A stretch of 64,000 nt of DNA from Vibrio ruber DSM 16370 (GTDB taxonomy: Bacteria; Pseudomonadota; Gammaproteobacteria; Enterobacterales; Vibrionaceae): positions 1 to 64,000 of the forward strand of contig NZ_FULE01000026.1 of NCBI RefSeq assembly GCF_900163965.1. The letters run 5' to 3'. Shown here piece by piece: positions 13,195 to 21,301 of this stretch (its first letter is position 1; each line of letters opens with the position of its first letter). The notes beneath the pieces were generated by a model. The model worked only from the letters and a program-made list of their open reading frames with translations, was not told the origin of the DNA and ran no database searches. The position numbers were made by a program, and so were the translations under genes.

Positions 13195-13450
13195 ATAAAT
13201 ATATAAGATCTTTATATAGATCTTTTATTAGATCTACTATTAGGGAAGACGATCTTTGTGGATAAACCAAAAATGATCAACAGGATCATTACGTTCGATA
13301 CGATCACTTTTTGTGATCAAACGTTGATCAGATCGAGGATTAACTGGGATCAAAAATGGCACTTATTCACACCCCACCGCATAGTGATAAGTTATCATTG
13401 GGATAACTATAGCTTCTTCACTGGATCTTTCTGTATTTATCCACAGTTTG
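13195..13450. other. oriC: Chromosomal replication origin oriC (chromosome 1)
   Basis: Located between mnmG and mioC, as in E. coli and V. cholerae chromosome 1. Three tandem AT-rich 12-mers each begin with GATCT (13207-13218, 13219-13230, 13231-13242) and form the unwinding element. Consensus DnaA boxes (TTATNCACA) lie at 13257-13265 (minus strand, R1 position), 13363-13371 and 13437-13445 (R4 position). The GGATAA at 13401-13406 is a weak R3-like match. Twelve GATC sites occur between 13207 and 13428, giving Dam/SeqA sensitivity. A stretch around 13279-13298 resembles the IHF region of E. coli oriC. The exact limits are inferred by comparison with remembered E. coli oriC, not by alignment. 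Confidence 0.95.
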
Positions 13451-13632
13451 AGTTGCTCAAAAAAGAATCGATCGGTCTCTTCTGCTGTCATTTCAAAAAT
13501 GAAAATGTTCAAGAATGGTGTTTGGAAGCTGTTCGCCGCCATATTAAACACCCCTATTTACCCGATATTGTCGATTTTGAGTCGTTTAAAACATTCATTA
13601 AAGATAATTTTAAGCAATTGGTTTTATATTAA
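13258..13632 (+). CDS. Possible hypothetical protein whose 5' half overlaps oriC
   Basis: An open frame of 124 codons starts at a GTG inside the R1 DnaA box, or at an ATG at 13273, runs through the whole origin and ends at 13632. The C-terminal 60 residues read like a real soluble protein, mixing acidic, basic and hydrophobic residues (for example EWCLEAVRRHIKHPYLPDI). The first half is dictated by DnaA boxes and GATC sites and looks less natural. There is a poor ribosome site (AGGGA, 12 bases before the GTG). I recognise no family. It may be chance openness of an origin lacking stops, or a conserved Vibrio ORF of the kind often annotated next to oriC. Confidence 0.35.
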   Translation: MDKPKMINRIITFDTITFCDQTLIRSRINWDQKWHLFTPHRIVISYHWDNYSFFTGSFCIYPQFELLKKESIGLFCCHFKNENVQEWCLEAVRRHIKHPYLPDIVDFESFKTFIKDNFKQLVLY

Positions 13633-13822
13633 TGAGTGAAATGAGCTTTGTATCCATCCATCATCGCGACATAAGGTGTGGTTTCAGCCCTGATATTGAT
13701 CCGTGAGAGCTGTTATGAGAGATAAAAAGCATGTCACTTTGCAATGGATCCATCGTCATGTTTAATGTGGAAAAGCTTGGGAGTAATTTCAGGGCAGTTG
13801 AGGCTACCCTGTGAGTAACTAT

Positions 13823-13831
13823 TTATACACA
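13823..13831 (+). promoter_or_regulatory. Additional consensus DnaA box between oriC and mioC
   Basis: TTATACACA is a perfect match to TTATNCACA, about 380 bp from the R4 box and just past the 3' end of mioC. It may extend the origin's DnaA-binding region or influence mioC transcription, which runs toward oriC. The 190 bp between 13633 and 13822 hold no other recognisable signal. Confidence 0.6.
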
Positions 13832-13852
13832 ATTTTTATATACAATCCGTCA

Positions 13853-14290
13853 TCAGTTGAATTGTTCTATGTGTTGAGTAAGCCATTCACCAGCGGCATC
13901 TTCTGGTACCGGATGTTCGAGAATATCCAGTGTATAGCAGTCTGTCAGCGGGGTTGCCCCGATATCGAGCAGCAGCTCGTAGGCATGTTTTCCTGCGGCA
14001 CAAAATGTGTCGTAACTGGAATCACCAATAGCCACAACAGCAAATGATAATTTATCCGTTCTGGGTGGCGTATCTTGAAGTGCCCGGATAAATGGCTGAA
14101 TATTATCAGGATACTCACCCGCCCCGTGTGTCGATGTAATGATCAGCCAAATGCCTTCTGCCGGAATATCTGCCAGAACCGGCTGATTATGGATCTCGGT
14201 ATCATGCCCTTGCTGCTGTAATAGCTCATCAAGATGATCACCGACATATTCAGCGCTGCCGAGCGTGCTCCCCGTAATGATATGGATCAT
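13853..14290 (-). CDS. mioC: Flavodoxin-like FMN-binding protein MioC
   Basis: Short-chain flavodoxin homologue. E. coli MioC binds FMN and supports biotin synthase activity in vitro. The FMN phosphate loop [12 protein letters not shown] (residues 7-18) and the [11 protein letters not shown] motif (about 53-63) are conserved. The start at 14290 gives 145 residues and has AAGAGG six bases upstream; an in-frame ATG at 14296 and a GTG at 14305 are less well placed. It is transcribed toward oriC as in E. coli, where passage of RNA polymerase can affect initiation. Confidence 0.93.
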   Translation of the reverse strand: MIHIITGSTLGSAEYVGDHLDELLQQQGHDTEIHNQPVLADIPAEGIWLIITSTHGAGEYPDNIQPFIRALQDTPPRTDKLSFAVVAIGDSSYDTFCAAGKHAYELLLDIGATPLTDCYTLDILEHPVPEDAAGEWLTQHIEQFN

Positions 14291-14305
14291 ATTCATCCTC
14301 TTCAC

Positions 14306-14736
14306 AATGATATTTCACAAATGGAATGCTTTGATTACTTTCGATAAAACGCACTGACACGAATTCTGATCAGCAACATGTGTCGAGAAACAAAACGTAG
14401 GCATAAGAGTAATCAAACCGAAGCGGGAAAGAAAGACGTAACTGTATATTGTGTGGATAGCATGGGATCAACCGGTGCATGGTCGTGAGATCTGATCGGG
14501 GAGATAATTTGTATAGTGATGTGTGTTGTTTGTGGGTAAATATTCATGATCATCACTGCGTGCTGATTTGGGCATTATCGATCATGCTTTTGATCCGTTC
14601 ATAGACTCCTGCGAAGGCGTAGCTGTGAATTTCGAACATCGATCACCCTCAAACCGTGAAATCACTCGTAAAAATAGGTAATGAAGATGTTGGCCAAAGG
14701 ATGACTTTCTTCGAGTCAGAACAAATATTTATCTTT
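14306..14736. promoter_or_regulatory. Intergenic region upstream of mioC, rich in GATC sites
   Basis: No gene is visible. The stretch holds eight GATC sites and near-consensus DnaA boxes such as TGTGGATAG (14452-14460) and TGTGGGTAA (14529-14537). This matches the expectation that the mioC promoter and an origin-proximal DnaA-binding area lie here. The join between core DNA and the inserted accessory segment probably falls between about 14650 and 14736, but no repeat marks it. Confidence 0.5.
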
Positions 14737-15014
14737 AGGGAGTCGCTGCAACTCCCGCTGCTGTTTAAGCTGAACACACGTCGGTGATCTCCGGCGTCGG
14801 GATTCGAACCCCGTATTGATCATAAAGGTACATAGACGACAGCGGTTGCTGGCTTTATTATGTATGGCTTCACCTATTTGAACTATGGTGGGCTGAATGA
14901 GGCTGGCTTCGGTCAGGCCGTTTCCTTTGTGACGGTAGTTCGAACCCGTTCAGCTCACCACCTCCAGAGATTCGGACCTCCTTGGTGGTGAATATCCAAT
15001 CATCACAAAGGAGG
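14737..15014 (+). ncRNA. Structured RNA leader that sequesters the ribosome site of a small ORF
   Basis: The segment folds on paper into a series of hairpins on the plus strand. GGGAGT/ACTCCC is at 14738-14756. CGTCGG/CCGGCG is at 14779-14796. CGGG/CCCG is at 14798-14813. A stem GGTGGGCTGAA (14887-14897) pairs over 11 bp with TTCAGCTCACC (14949-14959) and encloses a hairpin with a cUUCGg tetraloop (14901-14919). Finally CCTCCTTGGTGGTGA (14977-14991) pairs with TCATCACAAAGGAGG (15000-15014), with one mismatch and one G-U pair, burying the Shine-Dalgarno sequence of the ORF at 15020. TCACCACC (14955-14962) can pair perfectly with GGTGGTGA (14984-14991), a competing fold. I recognise no known riboswitch or leader family; folding was done by eye. 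Confidence 0.55.
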
Positions 15015-15019
15015 CCAAT

Positions 15020-15196
15020 ATGCCTGCGCAATTTACCCCTAATTTACCGCTGACCGCCCGAGGTTATCTGATCGATTTTCTCGGCCTGTGTACCGATGCC
15101 GGAACCAATCAGCACGAACTGCGAGAGGTGCTGCTGTACCTCAATAACCTGATTACCTTTGATGAATTGCAGTTACAGCAAGAGGATGAGGTGTAA
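15020..15196 (+). CDS. Unrecognised 58-residue protein, translation probably controlled by leader RNA
   Basis: The ATG at 15020 is preceded by AAAGGAGG with ideal spacing, one of the strongest ribosome sites in the window, and an intrinsic terminator follows 12 bp after the stop. The product is small, acidic and soluble, with a Leu-rich helical centre (HELREVLLYLNNLI) and an acidic tail (QQEDEV). There is no signal peptide, membrane helix or Cys cluster. I do not recognise the family. The strong Shine-Dalgarno sequence inside a long hairpin suggests tight control, as for a toxin, a stress peptide or a regulator; this is inference. It is not part of the usual mioC-mnmE interval of Vibrio. Confidence 0.7.
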   Translation: MPAQFTPNLPLTARGYLIDFLGLCTDAGTNQHELREVLLYLNNLITFDELQLQQEDEV

Positions 15197-15208
15197 CACT
15201 GAAAAGCA

Positions 15209-15235
15209 AAAGGAGAGCGGGGCTCTCCTTTGTTT
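15209..15235 (+). terminator. Intrinsic terminator after the 58-residue ORF
   Basis: Perfect 10-bp stem AAAGGAGAGC/GCTCTCCTTT with a GGG loop followed by TGTTTG. It closes a transcription unit of roughly 500 nt beginning upstream of 14737 and separates it from the ATPase gene downstream. The 112 bp between it and the ATPase start show no clear consensus promoter. Confidence 0.75.
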
Positions 15236-15347
15236 GAATCAAATGGCTTTGATTCAGAATGACTAAAAATTCGTGGAATTTAGCAGAGAAAACAATAAAC
15301 TGAATAAATACTGATCATCTGTGTTTTTCGGAATAGGGCAATATTTT

Positions 15348-16592
15348 ATGGCGCTCATTGAAGGTTTCAAAATTCGTAATTTCAGATCGTTGCGTGATGT
15401 AACGCTCGGAAAAACTTGGCAAGACCAGAAACAGTCTCCATTAACGCCACTAACTGTCGTTGTTGGAAAAAATGGTGCTGGGAAAAGTTCGCTGTTTGAT
15501 GCTTTTGGTTTTCTTGCAGATTGTCTGACATACGGTGTTGATGAAGCGTGTCATCGTAATCAGCGTGGCGGTTATGAGCGCTTGCGTTCTTCCGGAACCG
15601 ATGGAAATATTGAATTTGAAATTTACTATCGGGAATCTAAAAATGATCGTCCGATTACTTATGAGTTATCAATTGGTCAAGATAGCTACGGTCGACCAGT
15701 TGTATTCAGTGAACGTTTAAGGCAGCGACGTGAAGGACAAAGACATGGATGGCCTTTTTCGTTTTTGGAACTCAATCATGGTTCGGGAAAAGTATGGTCT
15801 GGTACTGCGCTTGCGGAAAGTGAAAACCCGAATCTCAAAGAAGAAACAAATGAAACTCAGTTAGTGAATTTGGATAATATTCAGAAATTGGGTATAGCGA
15901 CGTTAGGGAATCTGAAAGATCATCCGAGAATTGCTAAATTTAGAAGGTTTATTGAAGGCTGGTATCTGTCCTATTTCCGGCCGGATGCTGCTCGTGATAT
16001 TCCTCGAGCAGGACCTCAAAAGCATCTTGATCGTGAAGGTGAAAATTTAGGTAATTTTGTCCAGTTCATGGAAAGGGAACATCCACGTAAGTTTCAGAAT
16101 GTTCTTTCTGACATAGCTGAAAAAATTCCGGGCATTCAAAATATTGATACTGAACTATCTCCTGATGGCCGATTATTACTTCGTTTTAAGAGTGAAGGTT
16201 TTGACAAACCATTTTATGCACAGCAGATGTCGGATGGAACCTTAAAACTTTTTGCCTATATGCTGTTATTAGAAGATCCTGATCCAGCGCCTTTTATCTG
16301 TATTGAAGAACCGGAAAATGGTTTATATCACAAGTTATTGGAGTCTCTGGTTGATGAGTTCCGAGCTAATGCCACGGGGCGAAAAGGTAAATCTCAATTA
16401 TTTATTACAACCCATCAGCCTTACCTTGTGGATGCTCTGGAACCCAACGAAGTCTGGATTCTGGAGAAAAAGGATGATGGGTTTTCTACATTGACAAGGG
16501 CTTCTGAATACAAAGAAGTAGTTTCAATGGTAGAAGAAGGTATCCCTCTTGGTAGCTTATGGTATAGCGATCATATTGATAGCCAGTTATAA
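15348..16592 (+). CDS. AAA/ABC-type ATPase, probable anti-phage defence component
   Basis: SMC/RecF-like ATPase of 414 residues. The N-terminus IEGFKIRNFRSLRDVTL is typical of OLD-like and AAA_21 proteins. Walker A is GKNGAGKSS (about residues 40-48). A signature-like QMSDGTLKL is followed by Walker B FICIEEPENGL and the H-loop ITTHQPYL in the last quarter. The start at 15348 was chosen because the conserved IxxFxIxNFRSL motif begins there; a GTG at 15321 adds nine unconserved residues. It is 12 bp from a TOPRIM-like gene. Such ATPase plus TOPRIM pairs occur in several phage-defence systems (OLD/Gabija-like, PARIS, AbiL-like); the defence role is inferred. GC content is lower than in mnmE. 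Confidence 0.8.
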   Translation: MALIEGFKIRNFRSLRDVTLGKTWQDQKQSPLTPLTVVVGKNGAGKSSLFDAFGFLADCLTYGVDEACHRNQRGGYERLRSSGTDGNIEFEIYYRESKNDRPITYELSIGQDSYGRPVVFSERLRQRREGQRHGWPFSFLELNHGSGKVWSGTALAESENPNLKEETNETQLVNLDNIQKLGIATLGNLKDHPRIAKFRRFIEGWYLSYFRPDAARDIPRAGPQKHLDREGENLGNFVQFMEREHPRKFQNVLSDIAEKIPGIQNIDTELSPDGRLLLRFKSEGFDKPFYAQQMSDGTLKLFAYMLLLEDPDPAPFICIEEPENGLYHKLLESLVDEFRANATGRKGKSQLFITTHQPYLVDALEPNEVWILEKKDDGFSTLTRASEYKEVVSMVEEGIPLGSLWYSDHIDSQL

Positions 16593-16604
16593 CGAGGTGT
16601 ATTA

Positions 16605-17243
16605 ATGCATTTTGAAATCCTCGTTGAAGGAAAAACGGAACTGACAGCTTTATCTATTTTAATGCCGAAAATTGTTGGGGCTTATGGTGAACCTCATACA
16701 TGGAAGATCCATAAACATAGAGGGGTTGGTCAATTACCAGCAGATCCACAATTAAGACCAAACGCGAGAGATATGACATTACTGCATCAGTTACCGGCCA
16801 AACTTAGGGCTTATGCAAAAATTATTGATGAACAAAGAGTTGTAGTGGTACTTCTCGATTTGGATGACAAGAATTCTGCTGAATTTCTGCAACAATTGGA
16901 ATCTTTGCTGAATTACTGCCAAACCCCTTTTGAGGCTAGGTTCCAATTCGCTATTGAGGAATTGGAAGCATGGTATCTCGGTGATGTAGCTGCACTCCAG
17001 AAGTTTAATCCGAAGATTAAAAGTCAGGTCTTAGAGCAATATCAACAAGACAGTATATGTGGAACTTGGGAAAAACTGGCAGAAGCGGATGAGCCAACGG
17101 TTTTAAATAACAAGAAAAGAAGTACTTTAGTAATGGATAAGAAAAAAGAATGGGCGAAAAAAATTCCGTTATATATGGAAGTTATTGACAATAAATCTCC
17201 CAGTTTTCAGGATTTTGTAAGATGCCTCCAGAGCTATATTTAA
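16605..17243 (+). CDS. DUF4276-like TOPRIM-type protein, partner of the ATPase
   Basis: 212 residues. It opens with EILVEGKTELTAL, whose EGxTE resembles the acidic first TOPRIM motif. A strand VVVLLDLDDKN (about residues 81-91) carries the DxD motif. EELEAWYLGD (about 123-132) matches the E-x-E-A-W signature I associate with DUF4276 proteins. Together these suggest a metal-dependent nuclease-type centre. It begins 12 bp after the ATPase stop with GAGGTG upstream, so the two are almost certainly co-transcribed and probably act together, with the ATPase as sensor or switch and this protein as effector. The assignment is by motif only. Confidence 0.75.
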   Translation: MHFEILVEGKTELTALSILMPKIVGAYGEPHTWKIHKHRGVGQLPADPQLRPNARDMTLLHQLPAKLRAYAKIIDEQRVVVVLLDLDDKNSAEFLQQLESLLNYCQTPFEARFQFAIEELEAWYLGDVAALQKFNPKIKSQVLEQYQQDSICGTWEKLAEADEPTVLNNKKRSTLVMDKKKEWAKKIPLYMEVIDNKSPSFQDFVRCLQSYI

Positions 17244-17274
17244 GAAGAACAATAAAAGTCGAATAAAGGTGGTT

Positions 17275-17317
17275 GTGTGCTCCGATAATATTCAAGACCA
17301 AACCTGAGCACACAGGT
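17275..17317 (-). terminator. Inverted repeat between the inserted genes and mnmE
   Basis: GTGTGCTC (17275-17282) pairs with GAGCACAC (17306-17313) across a 23-base loop, and a smaller overlapping hairpin ACCTG/CAGGT spans 17302-17317. It lies just after the mnmE stop and downstream of the accessory pair, so it could end transcription from either side. No clear T run follows, so the terminator call is weak. Confidence 0.35.
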
Positions 17318-17319
17318 AT

Positions 17320-18681
17320 TCACTTCCCAATACAGAAACTCGAAAAGATCCGTCCCAGTAAGTCATCAGAACTAAACTCACCGGTGATCTCATTAAGATG
17401 CTGCTGGGTGATGCGCAGTTCTTCTGCGAGGATTTCTCCGGCCATGTAGCCTTCGAGTTGTTGTTGGCCAATGGCGAGGTGTTCGGCGGCTTTATCTAAG
17501 GCATCGAGGTGGCGGCGGCGGGCCATGAAGCTACCTTCTTGGCTGCCGGTGAAGCCCATACAGTCTTTGAGATGGCTTCTCAAGGCTTCGACCCCTTCGC
17601 CGGTTTTTGCTGACAGGCGGATCAATGTTGGGTCATTGACGTGGCAGATCCCCATCGTTTCGTTGGTTTGATCCGCTTTATTACGGATCACCGTCATCCC
17701 GATGCTTTCCGGGAGACGATCAACGAAATCCGGCCAGATCTCTTTCGGATCGGTCGCATCGGTTGTGGTGCCATCCACCATGAACAAAACGCGATCAGCT
17801 TGTTTGATTTCATCCCAGGCACGCTCAATTCCGATGCGTTCGACTTCGTCTGAAGCTTCCCGCAGCCCTGCGGTATCGATAATGTGTAGTGGCATACCAT
17901 CAATGTGAATGTGCTCTCTCAGCACGTCCCGGGTGGTGCCGGCGATATCTGTGACAATCGCGGATTCTTTACCGGAGAGTGCATTGAGCAGGCTGGATTT
18001 ACCGGCATTGGGGCGTCCGGCAATGACGACTTTCATGCCTTCACGCATCAGAGCGCCTTGGCTGGCTTCGCGCCGAACCATGTTCAGATTATCAATAATC
18101 GCTTGCAGATCGCCTGCCACTTTACCGTCAGCCAGAAAGTCGATCTCTTCTTCGGGGAAGTCAATTGCAGCTTCAACATAGATTCGCAGATGGATTAACG
18201 ACTCAACCAGCGTATGGATTCGGGTTGAGAATTGCCCTTGCAGCGATTGCAGCGCTGATTTGGCTGCCTGTTCTGAACTGGCATCGATTAAATCAGCAAT
18301 GGCTTCTGCTTGCGCGAGATCCAGTTTGTCGTTGAGGAACGCGCGTTCTGAAAACTCTCCCGGACGTGCTGCCCGAATACCGGGAAGGGTTAAAATCCGG
18401 CGGATCAACATATCCATGACGACGGGGCCACCGTGCCCCTGCAGCTCAAGCACATCTTCACCGGTAAATGAATGAGGATTGGGGAAAAACAAAGCAATGC
18501 CCTGATCCAACTGGGTACCGTCTTCATCCTGAAAAGGAAGATATTCTGCATACCGGGCGCGGAGTGTTTTACCCGTCAAAGCTTGGGCGACGTCAGCCGC
18601 TTTCGGGCCGGATACACGAATGATTCCGACACCACCACGGCCTGTCGGTGTTGCCTGTGCAACGATTGTGTCTGTAGTCAT
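17320..18681 (-). CDS. mnmE: tRNA modification GTPase MnmE
   Basis: GTPase partner of MnmG in making cmnm5U34 in tRNA. A formyl-THF binding N-terminal domain is followed by helical segments that flank the inserted G domain: G1 [12 protein letters not shown] (about residues 223-234), the DIAGTTRD switch, DTAGLRE, and NKAD as G4. The C-terminus FCIGK keeps the essential Cys. At 453 residues it matches E. coli (454). It normally lies next to mioC in Vibrio; here about 3 kb of accessory DNA intervenes. Confidence 0.97.
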   Translation of the reverse strand: MTTDTIVAQATPTGRGGVGIIRVSGPKAADVAQALTGKTLRARYAEYLPFQDEDGTQLDQGIALFFPNPHSFTGEDVLELQGHGGPVVMDMLIRRILTLPGIRAARPGEFSERAFLNDKLDLAQAEAIADLIDASSEQAAKSALQSLQGQFSTRIHTLVESLIHLRIYVEAAIDFPEEEIDFLADGKVAGDLQAIIDNLNMVRREASQGALMREGMKVVIAGRPNAGKSSLLNALSGKESAIVTDIAGTTRDVLREHIHIDGMPLHIIDTAGLREASDEVERIGIERAWDEIKQADRVLFMVDGTTTDATDPKEIWPDFVDRLPESIGMTVIRNKADQTNETMGICHVNDPTLIRLSAKTGEGVEALRSHLKDCMGFTGSQEGSFMARRRHLDALDKAAEHLAIGQQQLEGYMAGEILAEELRITQQHLNEITGEFSSDDLLGRIFSSFCIGK

Positions 18682-18756
18682 AGTGAATTTGTCTGTTCAG
18701 TCCAAAAGGCGCTATCGATGATGGATAGTATGATGGGCATTGTAATCAGCCGCTAA

Positions 18757-18785
18757 TAAAAAGGCGACCCTTTGGCCGCCTCTTT
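18757..18785 (-). terminator. Terminator after yidC
   Basis: Stem AGGCGACC/GGCCGCCT (one mismatch) with a CTTT loop, followed on the minus strand by TTTTTATT. It lies 16 bp past the yidC stop and ends the rpmH-rnpA-yidD-yidC unit before mnmE. Confidence 0.75.
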
Positions 18786-18800
18786 TCGCATTGCTCAGGT

Positions 18801-20429
18801 TTACTTCTTCGAGTGTAAACCTTTCTTCTCCAGCGATTTGTAAATGACCATCTGCTGGATCAGGGTCACGATGTTTGAGACCAACCAGTACAGTACCAGA
18901 CCGGATGGGAAGAACAGGAAGAAAACCGTAAATGCGACTGGCATAAAGGTCATAATCTTCTGTTGCATCGGATCGGTAACCGTTGTCGGGCTCATTTTCT
19001 GCAACATAAACATACTGGCACCCATCAAAAGTGGCAGGATGTAGTATGGGTCTTGTGCTGATAAGTCGTGAATCCAACCAAAGAATGGCTGGTGGCGCAG
19101 TTCAACAGATTCCATCAGCGCCCAGTAGAGCGAGATGAAGATCGGCATTTGCAGCAGAATCGGGAAACAGCCGCCCAGCGGGTTCACTTTCTCTGATTTA
19201 TATAATGCCATCATTTCCTGGCTCATGCGTTGGCGATCATCACCAATGCGTTCACGCATTGCTTGCAATTTTGGTTGCAGCATGCGCATTTTTGCCATGG
19301 AAGTGTACTGAGCTTTAGTCAGTGGGTACATGACACCACGAACGATAAAGGTCAGACAGATAATCGCAATACCCCAGTTAGAGACAATCCCCTGAATAAA
19401 GGAAAGCAGGCTATGTAGTGGTTTGGCAATAAACCATAACCAGCCGTAATCTACTACGAGATCCAGGTTTGGCGCGGTTGCTGCCATTTGGTCTTGCAGT
19501 TTAGGGCCAACCCATAGCGTTGCATCGAAGTCAGTGCTTTCGCCTGATGCAATGATTCGGTTTGGTTCGCGGATACCGATATCACCAATATTACGGTTGG
19601 TCATCACCCGGGAAAAGAGTTTGGTATCCGGTGCCTGACGCGGAATCCATGCAGCAGCAAAATAGTGTTGGATCATCGCTGCCCAGCCTTGACCATTGTT
19701 CAAGGTCTCATTGAGGGCGTGATCTTTCATGTCACTAAAGCTGAATTTTTTGTAGCGGGTTTCCTCAGTGGAGTACGCACCGCCATGATAAGTTGACATG
19801 GCAAAGCTACTACCGGATGCTTCCAGTGTCTGACGCAGATGCGCATACATACCGACAGCTGCGTTTTGGCCCGACTGGTTATTGACGTTGAAATCAACAT
19901 CAATTGCATAACTGTTACGCTTCAGGGTAAATGTTTTGGTATAGGTAATACCGTTCGCCTGATAAGTCAGTGGGACGCGAACTTCATCTTGGCCATCGGC
20001 AAGTTGATAATTGTTTTGGGCTACCTGATAAGTCGGACGACCATCTCTTTTATCAATCCCTTGTGGACCGATCAGGCCACTTTGAGCGATAAACTGAAAA
20101 TCACTGTTCTTTTTCAGCAGTTCAAAAGGTTGAGCTGAGTTTAGTTCTTTAGAATATTGATTCAGTTTTGCCGAGATGACATCGCCACCGACCGTATTGA
20201 TGGCAAGTGTGAGAACGTCTGTTTTCACGGTCACTATTTTCCCTGCAACATCCTGAGTTGATACTGGTTCAAACTCATCTGAGCCTGGAGGAGCAGCAGG
20301 AACTGAACTACTTGATTGTGTCTGCTCAACCGCAGTTGGTGCAGGATTCTGTGCTACTTGCCATTTCTGGAACAGTAAGAAAGAAACCAGCGCCAAAGCG
20401 ATTAACAGGATATTACGTTGAGAATCCAT
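18801..20429 (-). CDS. yidC: Membrane protein insertase YidC
   Basis: Inserts and folds inner-membrane proteins such as AtpE, alone or with SecYEG. The N-terminal membrane anchor (residues 5-22, [18 protein letters not shown]) is followed by a large periplasmic beta domain (about 60-330) and five C-terminal membrane helices, with the cytoplasmic charged loop [18 protein letters not shown]. The tail is basic ([11 protein letters not shown]). It has 542 residues (E. coli 548). The start lies two bases after the yidD stop, suggesting coupled translation. Confidence 0.97.
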   Translation of the reverse strand: MDSQRNILLIALALVSFLLFQKWQVAQNPAPTAVEQTQSSSSVPAAPPGSDEFEPVSTQDVAGKIVTVKTDVLTLAINTVGGDVISAKLNQYSKELNSAQPFELLKKNSDFQFIAQSGLIGPQGIDKRDGRPTYQVAQNNYQLADGQDEVRVPLTYQANGITYTKTFTLKRNSYAIDVDFNVNNQSGQNAAVGMYAHLRQTLEASGSSFAMSTYHGGAYSTEETRYKKFSFSDMKDHALNETLNNGQGWAAMIQHYFAAAWIPRQAPDTKLFSRVMTNRNIGDIGIREPNRIIASGESTDFDATLWVGPKLQDQMAATAPNLDLVVDYGWLWFIAKPLHSLLSFIQGIVSNWGIAIICLTFIVRGVMYPLTKAQYTSMAKMRMLQPKLQAMRERIGDDRQRMSQEMMALYKSEKVNPLGGCFPILLQMPIFISLYWALMESVELRHQPFFGWIHDLSAQDPYYILPLLMGASMFMLQKMSPTTVTDPMQQKIMTFMPVAFTVFFLFFPSGLVLYWLVSNIVTLIQQMVIYKSLEKKGLHSKK

Positions 20430-20431
20430 CG

Positions 20432-20689
20432 TTATTTATCTCTGTCTTGTCTTGGGTTAGGTGGAACGGGGTCATAGCCCCCTTCATTCAGAGGGTGGCA
20501 TTTTAATAGACGTTTGCCTGATAACCAACATCCTTTTACAAAACCGTGAGCTTTCAATGCTTCTATCGCATATCGGGAGCAGGTCGGTGTAAATCGGCAA
20601 CGTGGTCCTAACAGAGGGCTAATCAGCCATCTGTATAGATAAATCAGTCCGATGACTAACCACGATAAGGGCGAGACAGGCGTTGCCAT
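20432..20689 (-). CDS. yidD: Membrane protein insertion efficiency factor YidD
   Basis: Small protein of 85 residues that supports YidC-dependent insertion. The motif [18 protein letters not shown] with its paired Cys residues, and [12 protein letters not shown] near the C-terminus, are diagnostic. Its start lies 34 bases inside the 3' end of rnpA in another frame, the overlap usual in gamma-proteobacteria. Confidence 0.95.
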   Translation of the reverse strand: MATPVSPLSWLVIGLIYLYRWLISPLLGPRCRFTPTCSRYAIEALKAHGFVKGCWLSGKRLLKCHPLNEGGYDPVPPNPRQDRDK

Positions 20690-21012
20690 AGTTTATCAAA
20701 CAGCTTTGTTATTTCGTCATTGCTGAGTTCCTGAGCGCTTTTTTTCGCAATGACGACAAAGTCTTTATGCGGTAATTCGTGCTGCTTCAGGCGAAAACTT
20801 TCCCGAGCAAGTCGCTTAAAACGATTGCGGCCTACGGCAGTTTTTATCTGTTTTTTCGGAACGGCTAATCCCAGTCTTGGGTGGGAAAGAGCGTTTTTAC
20901 GGGCAATGATGGTAAAATGAGGCGAGCCAGCACTATGGGCTTGCTGGAATACGTATCGGTAGTGTTCGGGAGTTAACAAACGTAACTCCCGACGAAAAGC
21001 GTACTTGTTCAA
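20656..21012 (-). CDS. rnpA: Ribonuclease P protein component
   Basis: Basic protein of 118 residues that binds the RNase P RNA and the 5' leader of precursor tRNAs. The family signature [13 protein letters not shown] lies at about residues 61-73. It overlaps yidD at its 3' end and follows rpmH by 11 bp, consistent with co-transcription from the rpmH promoter. Confidence 0.96.
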   Translation of the reverse strand: MNKYAFRRELRLLTPEHYRYVFQQAHSAGSPHFTIIARKNALSHPRLGLAVPKKQIKTAVGRNRFKRLARESFRLKQHELPHKDFVVIAKKSAQELSNDEITKLFDKLWQRLSRPYRG

Positions 21013-21023
21013 AATAAGTCAGA

Positions 21024-21158
21024 TTATTTTGACAGGCGTGCACGGCCTTTCGCACGACGTGCGTTAATTACTTTACGACCGTTCTTAGTTGCCATACGAG
21101 CACGGAAACCGTGAGTACGTTTGCGCTTCAGAACTGTAGGTTGAAAAGTGCGTTTCAT
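21024..21158 (-). CDS. rpmH: 50S ribosomal protein L34
   Basis: A 44-residue, highly basic protein with the L34 N-terminus [18 protein letters not shown] and the ending [10 protein letters not shown]. It is first in the conserved rpmH-rnpA-yidD-yidC unit near dnaA. Its leader begins at the promoter at 21273-21301, giving about 110 nt of 5' untranslated RNA. Confidence 0.97.
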
Positions 21159-21272
21159 TGTTTTTACCTTACTGATCAGTAGTTTCTAGGTTCTTGTTAA
21201 ACCCGGTGTTGGGCTCTTTCTGCCTCTTTTACAAGAGGGAAAATTCCGACACCTTGCAACAAAGAGGCGGAA

Positions 21273-21301
21273 TTGTAATCACTGCCACCGAAGGTGTCAA
21301 T
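21273..21301 (-). promoter_or_regulatory. Strong sigma-70 promoter of rpmH
   Basis: On the minus strand a perfect -35 TTGACA (21301-21296) and a -10 TACAAT (21278-21273) are separated by the ideal 17 bp. Transcription would begin near 21266. The rest of 21159-21458 shows no gene. Short inverted repeats (AATTCCG/CGGAATT and GACACC/GGTGTC) overlap the promoter, and their role, if any, is unknown. Confidence 0.8.

Noticed and set aside
13363..13551. Minus-strand 62-codon frame inside oriC
   Set aside because: Shadow of the plus-strand frame in a stop-poor region; no ribosome site.
14779..14962. One or two tRNA genes
   Set aside because: TTCGAA blocks resemble T-arms, but no complete cloverleaf with correct anticodon and acceptor arms can be drawn on either strand.
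14737..17243. Retron or reverse-transcriptase defence system
   Set aside because: A structured RNA and an ATPase/TOPRIM pair are present, but no reverse transcriptase gene exists in the window and a terminator separates the RNA from the pair.
17275..17317. Attachment-site repeats bounding the accessory segment
   Set aside because: The inverted repeat has no matching copy at the mioC side of the insertion.
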